A DNA stretch of 64,000 bases. Origin: Novosphingobium chloroacetimidivorans (GTDB lineage Bacteria; Pseudomonadota; Alphaproteobacteria; Sphingomonadales; Sphingomonadaceae). The stretch lies in NCBI RefSeq assembly GCF_014204535.1, contig NZ_JACHLR010000002.1:186001-250000 (forward strand), read 5' to 3'. Position 1 is the first letter of the stretch. The number at the start of each line of letters is the position of its first letter. The notes under the pieces are model-generated. The model was not told the origin of the DNA and did not search any database. It worked only from the letters and a program-made list of their open reading frames with translations. A program made the position numbers and the translations under genes. Shown one piece after another: positions 7,950 to 16,101 of the stretch.

Positions 7950-8474
7950 CTATCTCAGGCGTGCATCCAGACGGCTGATCACCGCCGTTTCGGACGAGAC
8001 CCAGCTCTCCACCTGATCGCGGGCTGCGCCGATCGCCGTTGCGGCCGGGCTCACTTGCTCGGGATGGGCGGCGCGCTCGTCGACGTAGAGCTGGTCGAGT
8101 TCGGCCAGCGCGGTCAGCGCGCCGCTGCGCGATGTCTGAAGGTCGGACAGCGCCACTTCCGCTGCCGTCCACCCATCGCTGCGCGCAGCTCCGGCTGCAG
8201 CCACCGCGCGTTCGGTGGCGGCCTGGCGCGCGGTGAAGCGGCCGTGGGCCTGGCGTGCGACGTCGACCAGTCCGGCGAGGCGGGTTGTCAGGTCGGCACT
8301 CGCCGGGGGCAGGGTCGGGATCGCATCGGCGCTGCCTGCCGCGGGGGCTCCGGATCCCTGCACCCGTTCGACCGGGCGCACTGCGAGCGAAGGATAATCG
8401 GTCGAAGCGGCGCATCCCGCCAGCAGCAGGGCGGCACCGAGAAGGAGGGCGGGGCTTGCGCTTGCGCGGATCAT
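7950..8474 (-). CDS. Predicted lipoprotein, unknown function
   Basis: The product (174 residues from the ATG at 8474) begins MIRASASPALLLGAALLLAGC, a signal peptide with lipobox LAGC, so it should be lipid-anchored. The mature part is Ala/Arg-rich and mostly helical, with a likely coiled stretch around TTRLAGLVDVARQAHGRF and LSDLQTSRSGALTALAELDQLY. I recognise no domain. An ATG 75 bp upstream would put 25 extra residues before the signal peptide, so the inner start was chosen. It is convergent with moaE, 12 bp apart. Confidence 0.72.
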   Translation of the reverse strand: MIRASASPALLLGAALLLAGCAASTDYPSLAVRPVERVQGSGAPAAGSADAIPTLPPASADLTTRLAGLVDVARQAHGRFTARQAATERAVAAAGAARSDGWTAAEVALSDLQTSRSGALTALAELDQLYVDERAAHPEQVSPAATAIGAARDQVESWVSSETAVISRLDARLR

Positions 8475-8745
8475 GCAAGCGCCATAGCACGGTGATGACG
8501 CCGCGCGAGAGGCAAATGCCGGCCGGTCGATCCTTTGAAGTCGGGCCATTCCCCGCCCGGCAAGGTATCACTGCACCGTTGACTCGAATCAGGGCTTGGA
8601 CTAACGGCACCGTTCTTCCGGCCACCCGTGCACGCACGGGCTGTCCGGCGCGTCGCCCGTGCTAGGATGCTGGTAGCAGGATCCGCAGCGGCCGGGGCAG
8701 GTTGTTTCGGCCTACGGGCATAGATTGAGATTGGGTAAGGGCACC

Positions 8746-9042
8746 ATGTTCGCAGTAGTGCGCACGGGCGGCAAGCAGTATCGGGTTGCCGCCGGAGACA
8801 AGATCGCGGTCGAGAAGCTGGCGGGTGAAGCCGGCGACAAGATCACGCTGGGTGACGTTCTGCTTGCGGGCAAGGACGGCGAAGTCGCCGACATTGCCGG
8901 CGTGACGGTCGCTGCCGAGATCATCGCCCAGGCCAAGAGCGAAAAGGTGATCGTGTTCAAGAAGCGCCGTCGCCACAACTATCGTCGCAAGAACGGCCAC
9001 CGCCAGCAGATGACCCTGCTGCGCATCGTGTCGGTCGGCTAA
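8746..9042 (+). CDS. rplU: 50S ribosomal protein L21
   Basis: L21 binds 23S rRNA and needs L20 for assembly. The 98-residue protein starts [18 protein letters not shown], the standard L21 beginning, and carries [21 protein letters not shown], the conserved RNA-binding region. An upstream in-frame codon would add seven residues not seen in the family, so the ATG at 8746 was used. rpmA follows after 28 bp, the almost universal rplU-rpmA order. Confidence 0.98.
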   Translation: MFAVVRTGGKQYRVAAGDKIAVEKLAGEAGDKITLGDVLLAGKDGEVADIAGVTVAAEIIAQAKSEKVIVFKKRRRHNYRRKNGHRQQMTLLRIVSVG

Positions 9043-9070
9043 GCGCCCGCAAAGTTCGGAGTAGTTAGAA

Positions 9071-9340
9071 ATGGCACATAAGAAAGCAGGCGGCTCTTCG
9101 CGCAACGGTCGCGACTCGGCTGGCCGCCGCCTCGGCGTCAAGAAGTTCGGCGGTCAGGAAGTGATCGGCGGCAACATCATCATCCGTCAGCGCGGCACCC
9201 GCGTGTACCCGGGCGTGAACGTGGGCATGGGCAAGGATCACACCCTGTTCGCCCTCGCCGAGGGACGCGTGCGCTTCCACGACGGCAAGCTTGGCCGCAA
9301 GTACGTGTCGGTCGACCAGATGGCCGAAGCCGCCGAATAA
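9071..9340 (+). CDS. rpmA: 50S ribosomal protein L27
   Basis: L27 reaches toward the peptidyl transferase centre of the large subunit. The 89-residue product begins [16 protein letters not shown] and has [30 protein letters not shown] (read here as two adjacent conserved segments) and GRKYVSV, all hallmark sequence. The gene forms an operon with rplU and is followed by three hairpins, the last with a T-tract. Confidence 0.98.
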   Translation: MAHKKAGGSSRNGRDSAGRRLGVKKFGGQEVIGGNIIIRQRGTRVYPGVNVGMGKDHTLFALAEGRVRFHDGKLGRKYVSVDQMAEAAE

Positions 9341-9355
9341 CGGATGGTCGATGAC

Positions 9356-9445
9356 GGGCCATCCTGCCGGGATGGCCCTGCCGGGCTTGCGTCATGCAAG
9401 CACCGGCCTTGGAGGGGAGAGGGCCATCAGCCCGCTCCCTTTTTT
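9356..9445 (+). terminator. Three consecutive hairpins after rpmA, the last a Rho-independent terminator
   Basis: Hairpin 1 is GGGCCATC (9356-9363) with GATGGCCC (9371-9378). Hairpin 2 is GCTTGC (9385-9390) with GCAAGC (9396-9401). Hairpin 3 is GGGAG (9415-9419) plus GGGC (9421-9424), loop CATCA, then GCCC and CTCCC ending at 9439, followed directly by six T at 9440-9445. The third has the classic intrinsic terminator form. Confidence 0.88.
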
Positions 9446-9575
9446 CGTGTCTCCCTTCAGCCACTTGGCACCGTTCGCAAGGAAATGCGTTCCCTTGCCG
9501 GCGGTGCGTAACGCCCCTGTCATCCGCCTGCTCTAACGGGCGGCGCGGGGGATGGTCGACTGGGAGACTTGGGTC

Positions 9576-10163
9576 ATGTTCATTCGCAGTGAGCGGCTGT
9601 TCCTACGCCCCGCGTGGCCGGAAGACGTCGCGGAGCTTCATGCCGCCTTGGCTGACGAGCGCGTCGTGCGACATCTGGCACGTGTTCCCTGGCCTTACAC
9701 GCTGGAGCATGCACAGGATTTCGTCAGCCGCCCCCAGGATCGACGCTACCCCTCGATGTTGATCACATTACCCGGCGCGCGAGGTGCGCGGGTGATCGGC
9801 GGCATCGGCCTGCATGAGGATGCCACCGGCGTCGATGCGCCGGCGCATCTGGGATACTGGCTTACGCCCGAAGCCTGGGGCCGCGGCTATGCGACGGAGG
9901 CAGCCAGCGCTGTCCTGCGGCTGGCACGTACCCTGCGGCACCCCCGTGTCGGTGCCCATCACTTCGTCGACAATCCGGCCTCCGGTCGCGTGCTGGAGAA
10001 GCTGGGCTTCCGGGCCTGCGGCTCCGTGACCGAGCGGTTCAGCCTGGGCCGTGGCGAATGTGCGCCTTCGCGTGGCTACCTGCTGCGCTTCGACACGGCC
10101 GGCGATTGCGACGACGATGCACCGCCCGAGGGTTCGCCAGAAATCGGCAAGCGAGCGGCCTGA
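9576..10163 (+). CDS. GNAT family N-acetyltransferase (copy 1)
   Basis: The 195-residue protein belongs to the RimJ/RimL-like branch of GNAT acetyltransferases, which move acetyl from acetyl-CoA to protein N-termini or small amines. It starts MFIRSERLFLRPAWPED, then GGIGLH, LGYWLTPEAWGRGYATEAASAVL (the acetyl-CoA pyrophosphate loop GRGYATEA) and ASGRVLEKLGF, the usual C-terminal motif. An earlier in-frame start at 9552 is possible, but the paralogue 700 bp downstream starts with the same MFIR. Substrate unknown. Confidence 0.85.
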   Translation: MFIRSERLFLRPAWPEDVAELHAALADERVVRHLARVPWPYTLEHAQDFVSRPQDRRYPSMLITLPGARGARVIGGIGLHEDATGVDAPAHLGYWLTPEAWGRGYATEAASAVLRLARTLRHPRVGAHHFVDNPASGRVLEKLGFRACGSVTERFSLGRGECAPSRGYLLRFDTAGDCDDDAPPEGSPEIGKRAA

Positions 10164-10283
10164 AACGACGGCGAGCGCCCGGCGCAGCCAGGCTCGCTTC
10201 GTGCGGCGCCTGCCGTTTTCTTCGTGCAATCGGATGCACAAGGAGTCATGTTCCGTCCGCGGCATTGGGACGGAGAAAAGAAC

Positions 10284-10847
10284 ATGTTCATCCGCACGGA
10301 GAGGTTGTTTCTAAGACCGGGCTGGCCCGAGGACATGGGCGAATTGGTCGAAGTCCTGGACGAAGACGCCGTGAGGCGCAGCATCGGCATATCCGCGTTA
10401 CCCCGCTCGGCAGTGGCTTTGCGGGAATACATATCCCGTCCGCGCGATCCGCTGTTGCCGCACTTCTTCATCAACTTGCGCGACGATGCCGGCGCGCGGC
10501 TGATCGGCGGCATCGGGCTCGGGCGGTACGGCAAGGACGTGGAGCTAGGATACTGGATTGCGCAACGGCATCGTGGCCTGGGCTACGCGACCGAAGCCGT
10601 TAGGGCGGTCCTGGCCGAAGCGCGCATGCTGGGCCATCGCGAGATCGTCGCGCTGCACTTTGCGGACAACGAAGCCTCGGCCAGGGTCCTGCAGACATCC
10701 GGGTTCAAGCCGACGGGGGAGACCCGTGCGCGGCTCAGCATCGGGCGGGGAGCCGAAGCGCAGGCGCGACTCTACGTGGCGACCCTGGCGGACAAGCTGT
10801 TCGACCTCTTGGGCGTGGGGCCGCAGAGCGCCGCGCAGGCGGCCTAG
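10284..10847 (+). CDS. GNAT family N-acetyltransferase (copy 2)
   Basis: This 187-residue protein is a paralogue of the gene just upstream: it starts MFIRTERLFLRPGWPED and shares IGGIGLG, LGYWIAQRHRGLGYATEA and ASARVLQTSGF at matching positions. A GGAG ribosome site lies 8 bp before the ATG at 10284. The C-terminal 25 residues (ADKLFDLLGVGPQ) differ. The pair looks like a tandem duplication that has since diverged. Substrate unknown. Confidence 0.85.
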   Translation: MFIRTERLFLRPGWPEDMGELVEVLDEDAVRRSIGISALPRSAVALREYISRPRDPLLPHFFINLRDDAGARLIGGIGLGRYGKDVELGYWIAQRHRGLGYATEAVRAVLAEARMLGHREIVALHFADNEASARVLQTSGFKPTGETRARLSIGRGAEAQARLYVATLADKLFDLLGVGPQSAAQAA

Positions 10848-10937
10848 AGCATTTTCAAGTTGACCGTTCACGGTCAATGGCTCGCAAAAATGCGGCATCG
10901 AAAACCTGGAGCGTCTTCGCACATAGTGAAGACGCTC
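10848..10937. repeat. Nested inverted-repeat element between convergent genes
   Basis: Three palindromic parts are packed into 90 bp: GCATTTT near 10850 with AAAATGC near 10887 as outer arms, TTGACCG-TTCA-CGGTCAA at 10860-10877 as an inner hairpin, and GAGCGTCTTC (10909-10918) with GAAGACGCTC (10928-10937) as a second hairpin. CTAGAGC occurs at one end and GCTCTAG at the other. It lies between the convergent GNAT and YgfZ-like genes and could act as a two-way terminator or be a dispersed repeat unit. Confidence 0.6.
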
Positions 10938-10944
10938 TAGCTCA

Positions 10945-11688
10945 TCAGGTTTCGCGAGGTTCCAGCTTCATCCACGGCGGTGCGATCTGCGCCGTGATAT
11001 CCTCCACTCGCAAGTGATCGATGGCCAGGTTGAGCTCGGGATAGGCCATGCGCTGCCGCTTCGGATCCGAACGGTCGAGTGGGACGACGACCAGGCGCCG
11101 ATTGACCTTCTGCCGCCAGTTCATGCGGGCCGTGTTCTCCTGCCCTACGTAGCAGCCCTTGGTGAAGCTGACGCCGTTCAGTTCGACGGCGTTGCACTCC
11201 AGCCAGAGTGTCGCATCCTGCCCCAGCTCGGCCCGTCCCTCGACCACGCCGTGCCCCAGGCGGTGCCTCAGGTACGCGTCGTCGGCACTGGCGCCGGTCG
11301 CGTCCGCAGGGCCGATCCAGCGGCTGCCCAGTGCGTCCAGGCGTGGGTCGACGGCGGCACCCTCATGCGGTCCTGCGCTCCAGTGCACCGCCAAGCTTGG
11401 ATCGATGGCGATGTCGATGGCACGTCGCAGCCGGTACAGCGAGAGGCGTTTGGCCAGGGCCTCGGCAACCTCGACTTCGCAATCGATCAACAGGTCGTCC
11501 CCCGAGCGCCAGACCAGGAAATCGAACAGGACCTTGCCCTGCGGGCTCAGCAGCGCGGACCATGCCGGCAGTGGGCCGGTCACGTCCGAAGTGACGAGGC
11601 CCTGCAGGAACGCGGCCACGTCCTCGGCCGAATTCTCGCGAGGCGAGATGCGGATCACGGCGCGGCGGGCAAGATGCGTGGCGGTCAT
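10945..11688 (-). CDS. YgfZ/GcvT-domain folate-binding protein
   Basis: YgfZ-type proteins use tetrahydrofolate to help build or repair iron-sulfur clusters, for example in MiaB. The 247-residue product contains the diagnostic KGCYVGQE motif (about residues 183-190), where the Cys is essential in characterised members, plus LLSPQGKVLFDFLVW near the N terminus. The ATG at 11688 (MTATHLARR) was chosen; the frame extends further upstream into the LysR gene without similarity. Expected in the cytosol. Confidence 0.9.
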   Translation of the reverse strand: MTATHLARRAVIRISPRENSAEDVAAFLQGLVTSDVTGPLPAWSALLSPQGKVLFDFLVWRSGDDLLIDCEVEVAEALAKRLSLYRLRRAIDIAIDPSLAVHWSAGPHEGAAVDPRLDALGSRWIGPADATGASADDAYLRHRLGHGVVEGRAELGQDATLWLECNAVELNGVSFTKGCYVGQENTARMNWRQKVNRRLVVVPLDRSDPKRQRMAYPELNLAIDHLRVEDITAQIAPPWMKLEPRET

Positions 11689-11734
11689 GGCGCGCAAGGT
11701 GGGGGTGCGGCTTGCGCGCCGCAACCGCGAGCGT

Positions 11735-12643
11735 TCACACGGGACAGCTGGCGAACAAGCCAGGAAGAGCGTCAAGCACCCAGGTCGCGGCCGGGCCTGG
11801 CGGCGTGTCCTTGCGCCAGATCGCCACCAGGGCATAGTCCATCGGCGGTCGCTCGGGCAGCGAGAGTTCCACAAGCGTGCCTTGGGCGATATCCTCGCGC
11901 ACCAGGTTGCGCGGCATCGAGCCCCAGCCGATCCCTTCCTTCAGCAGCGCGTGCTTGGCACTGAGGTCCGCCAGACGCCAGGTGCGCGGGCTGAAAACAG
12001 AAAAGTCACGCCCCTCCGTCAGTGGCGAGCGGTCGGTGAGGACCAGTTGCAGGTGCTTGCGCGCCTCGCCGGCCGGCACTCGGGGCATCTGCGCAAGGGC
12101 ATGGCTGGGTGCCGCCACCGGAACCAAGGCGACCGCTCCTACCGTCTCGCGCTCCAGATCGGGCAGGTCCATGATGTCGGGGCCGGCGATGCCGAAGGTC
12201 GCGCGCCCTTCCAGCACGAGCGCCGCCACCGCGCCGAGCGCCTCGACATGGAGCCGCAGGGCAACGCTGGGATACATGGTCTGGAAGTCGCGAAGGAGCC
12301 GGGCAAGCGCCTGTCCCGGGACCATCACGTCCACGGCGAGCGCCACTTCCGCTTCCAGGCCCTGCTGCAGGGAACGGACCTTGGCGAGCAGTGCATCCAC
12401 GCTGTCCGACACGCCATGCGCCTCGCCCACCAGTGCCTTGCCGGCATCGGTGAGTTCCGGACGGCGCGACCCCTCGCGCGCGAACAGCCGAACGCCGAGC
12501 TGCGCCTCGAGCTGCGCGATCGCATAGCTGATGACCGAGACAGCCCGCCCGAGCTTGCGCGCGGCGCCATTGAAGCTGCCCTCTTCGCACACCGCCAGAA
12601 ACACGCGGAGATGGTCAAGGCTGGGAGCTACTAGGTCCGGCAT
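11735..12643 (-). CDS. LysR family transcriptional regulator
   Basis: The 302-residue protein has the LysR layout: an N-terminal winged helix-turn-helix (LDHLRVFLAVCEEGSF, then AARKLGRAVSVISYAIAQLE, then FAREGSRRPELTDAG) and a C-terminal effector-binding domain. It is read divergently from a pirin gene, with 103 bp between start codons, and the pirin is followed by a nitroreductase. LysR proteins usually regulate the neighbour they diverge from, so control of the pirin-nitroreductase pair is a reasonable inference. The effector is not evident. Confidence 0.9.
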   Translation of the reverse strand: MPDLVAPSLDHLRVFLAVCEEGSFNGAARKLGRAVSVISYAIAQLEAQLGVRLFAREGSRRPELTDAGKALVGEAHGVSDSVDALLAKVRSLQQGLEAEVALAVDVMVPGQALARLLRDFQTMYPSVALRLHVEALGAVAALVLEGRATFGIAGPDIMDLPDLERETVGAVALVPVAAPSHALAQMPRVPAGEARKHLQLVLTDRSPLTEGRDFSVFSPRTWRLADLSAKHALLKEGIGWGSMPRNLVREDIAQGTLVELSLPERPPMDYALVAIWRKDTPPGPAATWVLDALPGLFASCPV

Positions 12644-12746
12644 TCAACTCTCTCGATCATCTGACGCGATTTTATCCCAGTTATCCGATTGCCCGGCAAG
12701 CGCCATATTGCGCTCGACACACCACTTCCCACACCGGGAGAGCGCC

Positions 12747-13445
12747 ATGATCGAACTTCGACCCTTCGCCACCCTGGGTGCCGCCAACCACGGCTGGCTC
12801 GACGCCCATCATCACTTCGCCTTCGCCGACTACCACGACTCCGATCGCGTGAACTGGGGCCGGCTGCGCGTGTGGAACGACGATACCATCGCGCCCAAGT
12901 CCGGTTTCCCGGCCCATCCGCACCGCGACATGGAGATCGTGACCTACGTCCGAACCGGCGCGATCACGCACCGCGACAGTCTGGGCAACGAAGGGCGCAC
13001 CGGCGCCGGGGACGTCCAGGTGATGAGCGCGGGCAGTGGCATCCAGCATGCCGAGTTCAATCTGGAGGACGAGCCGACCACGCTGTTCCAGATCTGGATC
13101 CTGCCCGACCAGCGCGGCGGAACGCCCAGCTGGGGCGCGCGGCCCTTTCCCAGGGATGCGCGCGACGGCCGCTTTGTCACGCTCGCCTCGGGCTTTACCG
13201 GCGACACCGATGTGCTGCCGATCCGGGCCGATGCGCGTGTTCTGGGCGCCACGCTCAAGGCTGGCGAAACCGTGACCTACGACACCCGCGCAGATCGACA
13301 CGCCTACCTCGTTCCCGCCACCGGGCGGGTGCAGGTCGGCGAAGTCGAGGCACAGGCCCGCGATGGCGTTGCCATCACCGGGCTAGAGACGATCACCGTT
13401 ACCGCGCTCGAGGACGCCGAACTCGTCCTCGTCGACGCCGCCTGA
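12747..13445 (+). CDS. Pirin family protein
   Basis: Pirins are bicupin proteins; several bacterial members are metal-dependent quercetin 2,3-dioxygenases, others bind regulators. The 232-residue product contains the N-terminal cupin metal ligands in GFPAHPHRDMEIVTYV (two His) and SAGSGIQHAEFN (His, Glu nearby), which match the pirin pattern. The shorter C-terminal cupin seems to have lost metal ligands, as in the YhhW type. ATG at 12747 follows a GGGAGAG ribosome site. It forms a likely operon with the nitroreductase 22 bp downstream. Confidence 0.9.
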   Translation: MIELRPFATLGAANHGWLDAHHHFAFADYHDSDRVNWGRLRVWNDDTIAPKSGFPAHPHRDMEIVTYVRTGAITHRDSLGNEGRTGAGDVQVMSAGSGIQHAEFNLEDEPTTLFQIWILPDQRGGTPSWGARPFPRDARDGRFVTLASGFTGDTDVLPIRADARVLGATLKAGETVTYDTRADRHAYLVPATGRVQVGEVEAQARDGVAITGLETITVTALEDAELVLVDAA

Positions 13446-13467
13446 TTTCCCACGAAAGGACCTGACC

Positions 13468-14046
13468 ATGACCGGACGTACCGCTCATCCCAAAGTCGAG
13501 AAGTTGATTGTCGATCGCTGGAGCCCGCGTGCATTCGACGAGAGCGAGATGCCGCAGGAGGATCTCGGCGTGATCTTCGAGGCCGCCGGGTGGGCGCCGT
13601 CCGCCTACAACGTCCAGCCGTGGACCTTCCTCTACGCCCGGCGGGGGGATGCCAACTGGGATCTGCTGCTCTCGCAGCTGATCGACTTCAACCAGGGCTG
13701 GGCGAAGGACGCCTCGGCGCTCGTGTTCATCGTCTCGGACCGCTACATGCGTTCGGACAAGGGCAACACCGAGAACCACAGCCATAGCTTCGACGCAGGC
13801 GCGGCCTGGGCCCTTGCGGCCTTGCAGGCACAGGCGCTCGGCTACCATACCCATGGCATGACCGGGCTGAAGTTCGGCGAAGCGGAAGCGGCGCTGGGCA
13901 TCCCCGAGGATCATCGGCTCGAAGCCGCCTTCGTGATCGGCAAGGCGGCCGGTAAGGAGAAGCTGCCGGACTTTCTGCAGGAGCGCGAAGTGCCGAGCAG
14001 CCGTAAGCCGTTGAGCGAAATCGTCAAGCCCGGCAAGTTCGCCTGA
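13468..14046 (+). CDS. Nitroreductase family flavoprotein
   Basis: The 192-residue protein fits FMN-dependent nitroreductases that use NAD(P)H to reduce nitro compounds or quinones. Visible are DRWSPRAFDESE at the N terminus (Arg contacts FMN), AAGWAPSAYNVQPWTFLYA (the Ser-x-x-Asn-x-Gln-Pro-Trp FMN motif) and GLKFGEAEAALGIPEDH near the C terminus. An AAAGGACC ribosome site precedes the ATG. Coexpression with the pirin suggests a role in handling quinone-like aromatics; this is inference. Confidence 0.88.
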   Translation: MTGRTAHPKVEKLIVDRWSPRAFDESEMPQEDLGVIFEAAGWAPSAYNVQPWTFLYARRGDANWDLLLSQLIDFNQGWAKDASALVFIVSDRYMRSDKGNTENHSHSFDAGAAWALAALQAQALGYHTHGMTGLKFGEAEAALGIPEDHRLEAAFVIGKAAGKEKLPDFLQEREVPSSRKPLSEIVKPGKFA

Positions 14047-14054
14047 AGCCTCCT

Positions 14055-14085
14055 CCGGAGCCGCGTATGTGCTGCGCGGCTCCGG
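14055..14085 (+). terminator. Hairpin downstream of the nitroreductase gene
   Basis: CCGGAGCCGCG at 14055-14065 pairs perfectly with CGCGGCTCCGG at 14075-14085 around a 9-base loop. No T-tract follows, so termination is likely but not certain. Confidence 0.6.
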
Positions 14086-14377
14086 TCGTACGCCAAGCGT
14101 GTTCGCCTTTGGTACCTCGAGGATGGCGCGGGTTCAGCGAGCAAGGTGCACTGCCGCAGGAGCGGACGTGCCATCACTGGCTTTGCCGACGTAAAACGAG
14201 GGGGCGCGATGCCCCCGCGCGAGCGAAGCGCCGCCGATGCGATGGTCGCCGGACGGCCAACCGTTCAAGCTTGTTCGGGCCCGCCCCTCGCTCAGCTCTT
14301 ACGGCAAGCACGCGGTCCAGCGTCGGCTTAGCGAAGGTGCTATGCGCTGTCCGCGCGAATTGGGTACACCCGACATC
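14086..14377. other. Intergenic region, no gene seen
   Basis: Between the hairpin and the convergent ROK kinase gene I see no credible coding frame, tRNA or repeat. Frames present have Arg-rich, non-conserved sequence. Confidence 0.4.
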
Positions 14378-15262
14378 CTAGCGCGAGGCTCGCTTGGCCA
14401 GGCACAAGCTCCCATTGGGACCCGCGTCGTTGCCGAGCGCGGGGGCGACGATACGGTGAGCAAGGTCGGCCCGGGTGGTCGCGCCCAGGTAGCCGGCGAG
14501 ACGCTCGGGGATTTGGTCGATGGCTGCGGCGAGCAGTTGCGGTTGGCGCATGGCGACGCCGCCTCCGACGATGATCCGCTCCGGCGAAAACGCCAGCAGC
14601 AGGTTCGCGAGCAGTTCCGCCAAGTCGGAGGCAATGGGATGCCAGCGCGGATCGCCCCAGGGCACCTCAGCCGGCACGCATCCGAACCGCGCTTCTATGG
14701 CCGAACCGCTGATCAGTCCTTCGACGCAAGCGCCGTGGTAGCGGCATGCGCCTTCGAAGCGGTCGCCGACAGCACGGCGCAGGCGCATATGGCCGATTTC
14801 GGGATGCATGACGCCGTGCATCGGATCGCCTCGCACGAGCACGCCACCGCCCACACCCGTTCCGATCGTCAGGTAGATCAGCGAGGCGCAGCCCCGTCCG
14901 GCGCCCATTTCATGTTCGGCCATGGCTGCTGCGTTGACGTCTGTGTCGAGTGCGATCGGACCGGGGAAGCCAGCACGCAGGATCCCAACCACCTGCGTGC
15001 CCCGCCAGCCGGGTTTCGGAGTGTCGAGGATGGTGCCATAATCCGGTGCTGTTCGGGCCAAACGAACGGGCCCGAAGCTTGCGACACCCAGGCCGGCGAT
15101 CCTTCCATCGCGGTGCCACCGCCCCACTTCGCTCGCGGCGCGGCCGAGAGTCTCTTCCGGTGTGCTGGTCGCAAATTCGATCCGTTCGCGGATGGCGCCC
15201 GGTTCGCCCAGCACCACGATGGTTTTCGTCCCGCCCATCTCGAGCCCGGCATAGAGCGGCAT
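14378..15262 (-). CDS. ROK family sugar kinase (fructokinase-like)
   Basis: The 294-residue protein starts MPLYAGLEMGGTKTIVVLG, the ATP-binding phosphate-1 motif of ROK kinases. It carries ALDTDVNAAAMAEHEMGAGRGC (catalytic Asp and Asn), IGTGVGGGVLV, and the zinc segment starting HPEIGHMR with the later Cys-x-x-H-x-x-C (CRYHGAC). These are shared with bacterial fructokinases of the ROK family, so phosphorylation of fructose or a related hexose is likely. It lies 78 bp downstream of the sugar transferase, on the same strand, and could supply sugar phosphates for polysaccharide precursors. Confidence 0.9.
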   Translation of the reverse strand: MPLYAGLEMGGTKTIVVLGEPGAIRERIEFATSTPEETLGRAASEVGRWHRDGRIAGLGVASFGPVRLARTAPDYGTILDTPKPGWRGTQVVGILRAGFPGPIALDTDVNAAAMAEHEMGAGRGCASLIYLTIGTGVGGGVLVRGDPMHGVMHPEIGHMRLRRAVGDRFEGACRYHGACVEGLISGSAIEARFGCVPAEVPWGDPRWHPIASDLAELLANLLLAFSPERIIVGGGVAMRQPQLLAAAIDQIPERLAGYLGATTRADLAHRIVAPALGNDAGPNGSLCLAKRASR

Positions 15263-15340
15263 GGTCAGCCTTCGGTTACACCATCAGTCGTGCCGACCAT
15301 GGCAGAACGCGAAGTCGAGGAAAACGGGAACGTTCGGTAC

Positions 15341-16030
15341 TCAGTAGCAGCCTGAGCCGGTCAGAACGGCGGGCACGGTGCGTGCAAGGATCGCCAGATC
15401 GAGTGCGACGGTCCGGCTGCGGGCATAAGCCGTATCCAGCGCGACACGGCGGCGATACGTCGTGTTATTGCGACCGCTGATCTGCCACAGCCCGGTTATG
15501 CCGGGTTTTACCGACATATAATCGACGATGTACTGGCGGTACCGGATCATCTCGCCCTCGACGATGGGACGAGGGCCGACCATGCTCATCTCGCCGCGCA
15601 GGACGTTGAAGATCTGAGGCACCTCATCCAGGCTGGTGCGGCGCAGCAAACGCCCGATCGGGGTGACGCGCGGATCGTTGCGCAGTTTCTGATCGCGCTG
15701 CCATTCGGCGCGAGCCTGTGGATTCTCGGCCAGGTGCTGCTCGAGCACTTCGGCGGAGTTCACCACCATGGAACGGAACTTGTAGCACGGGAATGCCTGC
15801 CCACCCTTGCCGATGCGGCGATGCGCGAAGAGGACAGGGCCAGGCGAGGTCAGCTTCAAGCCTACGAAGATCAAGAGCAGCAACGGCAGCAGCACCATCA
15901 CCGCGCTGACCGCGATGGTGATGTCGATTGCCCGAATAAGCAAGGCATCGCGTGCCGCGGCGCGCGATGCCGCCCGGGGAAGCGGCTCGAGGCCCTGGAA
16001 GGGCAATGGGGGCGTAGCGCTGAGATCCAT
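15341..16030 (-). CDS. Polyprenyl-phosphate sugar-1-phosphate transferase (priming glycosyltransferase)
   Basis: Members of this family start exopolysaccharide repeat units by moving a sugar-1-phosphate from a nucleotide sugar to undecaprenyl phosphate. The 229-residue protein has one N-terminal transmembrane segment (about residues 33-58), the SPGPVLFAHRRIGKGG entry, KFRSM, TSLDEVPQIFNVLRGEMS with MVGPRP, and KPGITGLWQISGR, the full catalytic signature. It is the short ExoY-like form without extra transmembrane helices. Neighbouring glycosyltransferases, polymerase and export genes support an exopolysaccharide role. Confidence 0.94.
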   Translation of the reverse strand: MDLSATPPLPFQGLEPLPRAASRAAARDALLIRAIDITIAVSAVMVLLPLLLLIFVGLKLTSPGPVLFAHRRIGKGGQAFPCYKFRSMVVNSAEVLEQHLAENPQARAEWQRDQKLRNDPRVTPIGRLLRRTSLDEVPQIFNVLRGEMSMVGPRPIVEGEMIRYRQYIVDYMSVKPGITGLWQISGRNNTTYRRRVALDTAYARSRTVALDLAILARTVPAVLTGSGCY

Positions 16031-16071
16031 GACGTCCTCGCGTGTCGCAGGAAATGACGGTGTGGGCAGGT

Positions 16072-16095
16072 CGCCCCGGGACCATGCCCGGGGCG
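16072..16095 (-). terminator. GC-rich hairpin downstream of the PEP-CTERM-like gene
   Basis: CGCCCCGGG (16072-16080) pairs with CCCGGGGCG (16087-16095) across a 6-base loop. It lies between the stop of the PEP-CTERM-like gene and the start of the sugar transferase, both on the minus strand. No T-run follows, so it may reduce rather than end transcription into the transferase. Confidence 0.55.
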
Positions 16096-16101
16096 TCCCG
16101 A

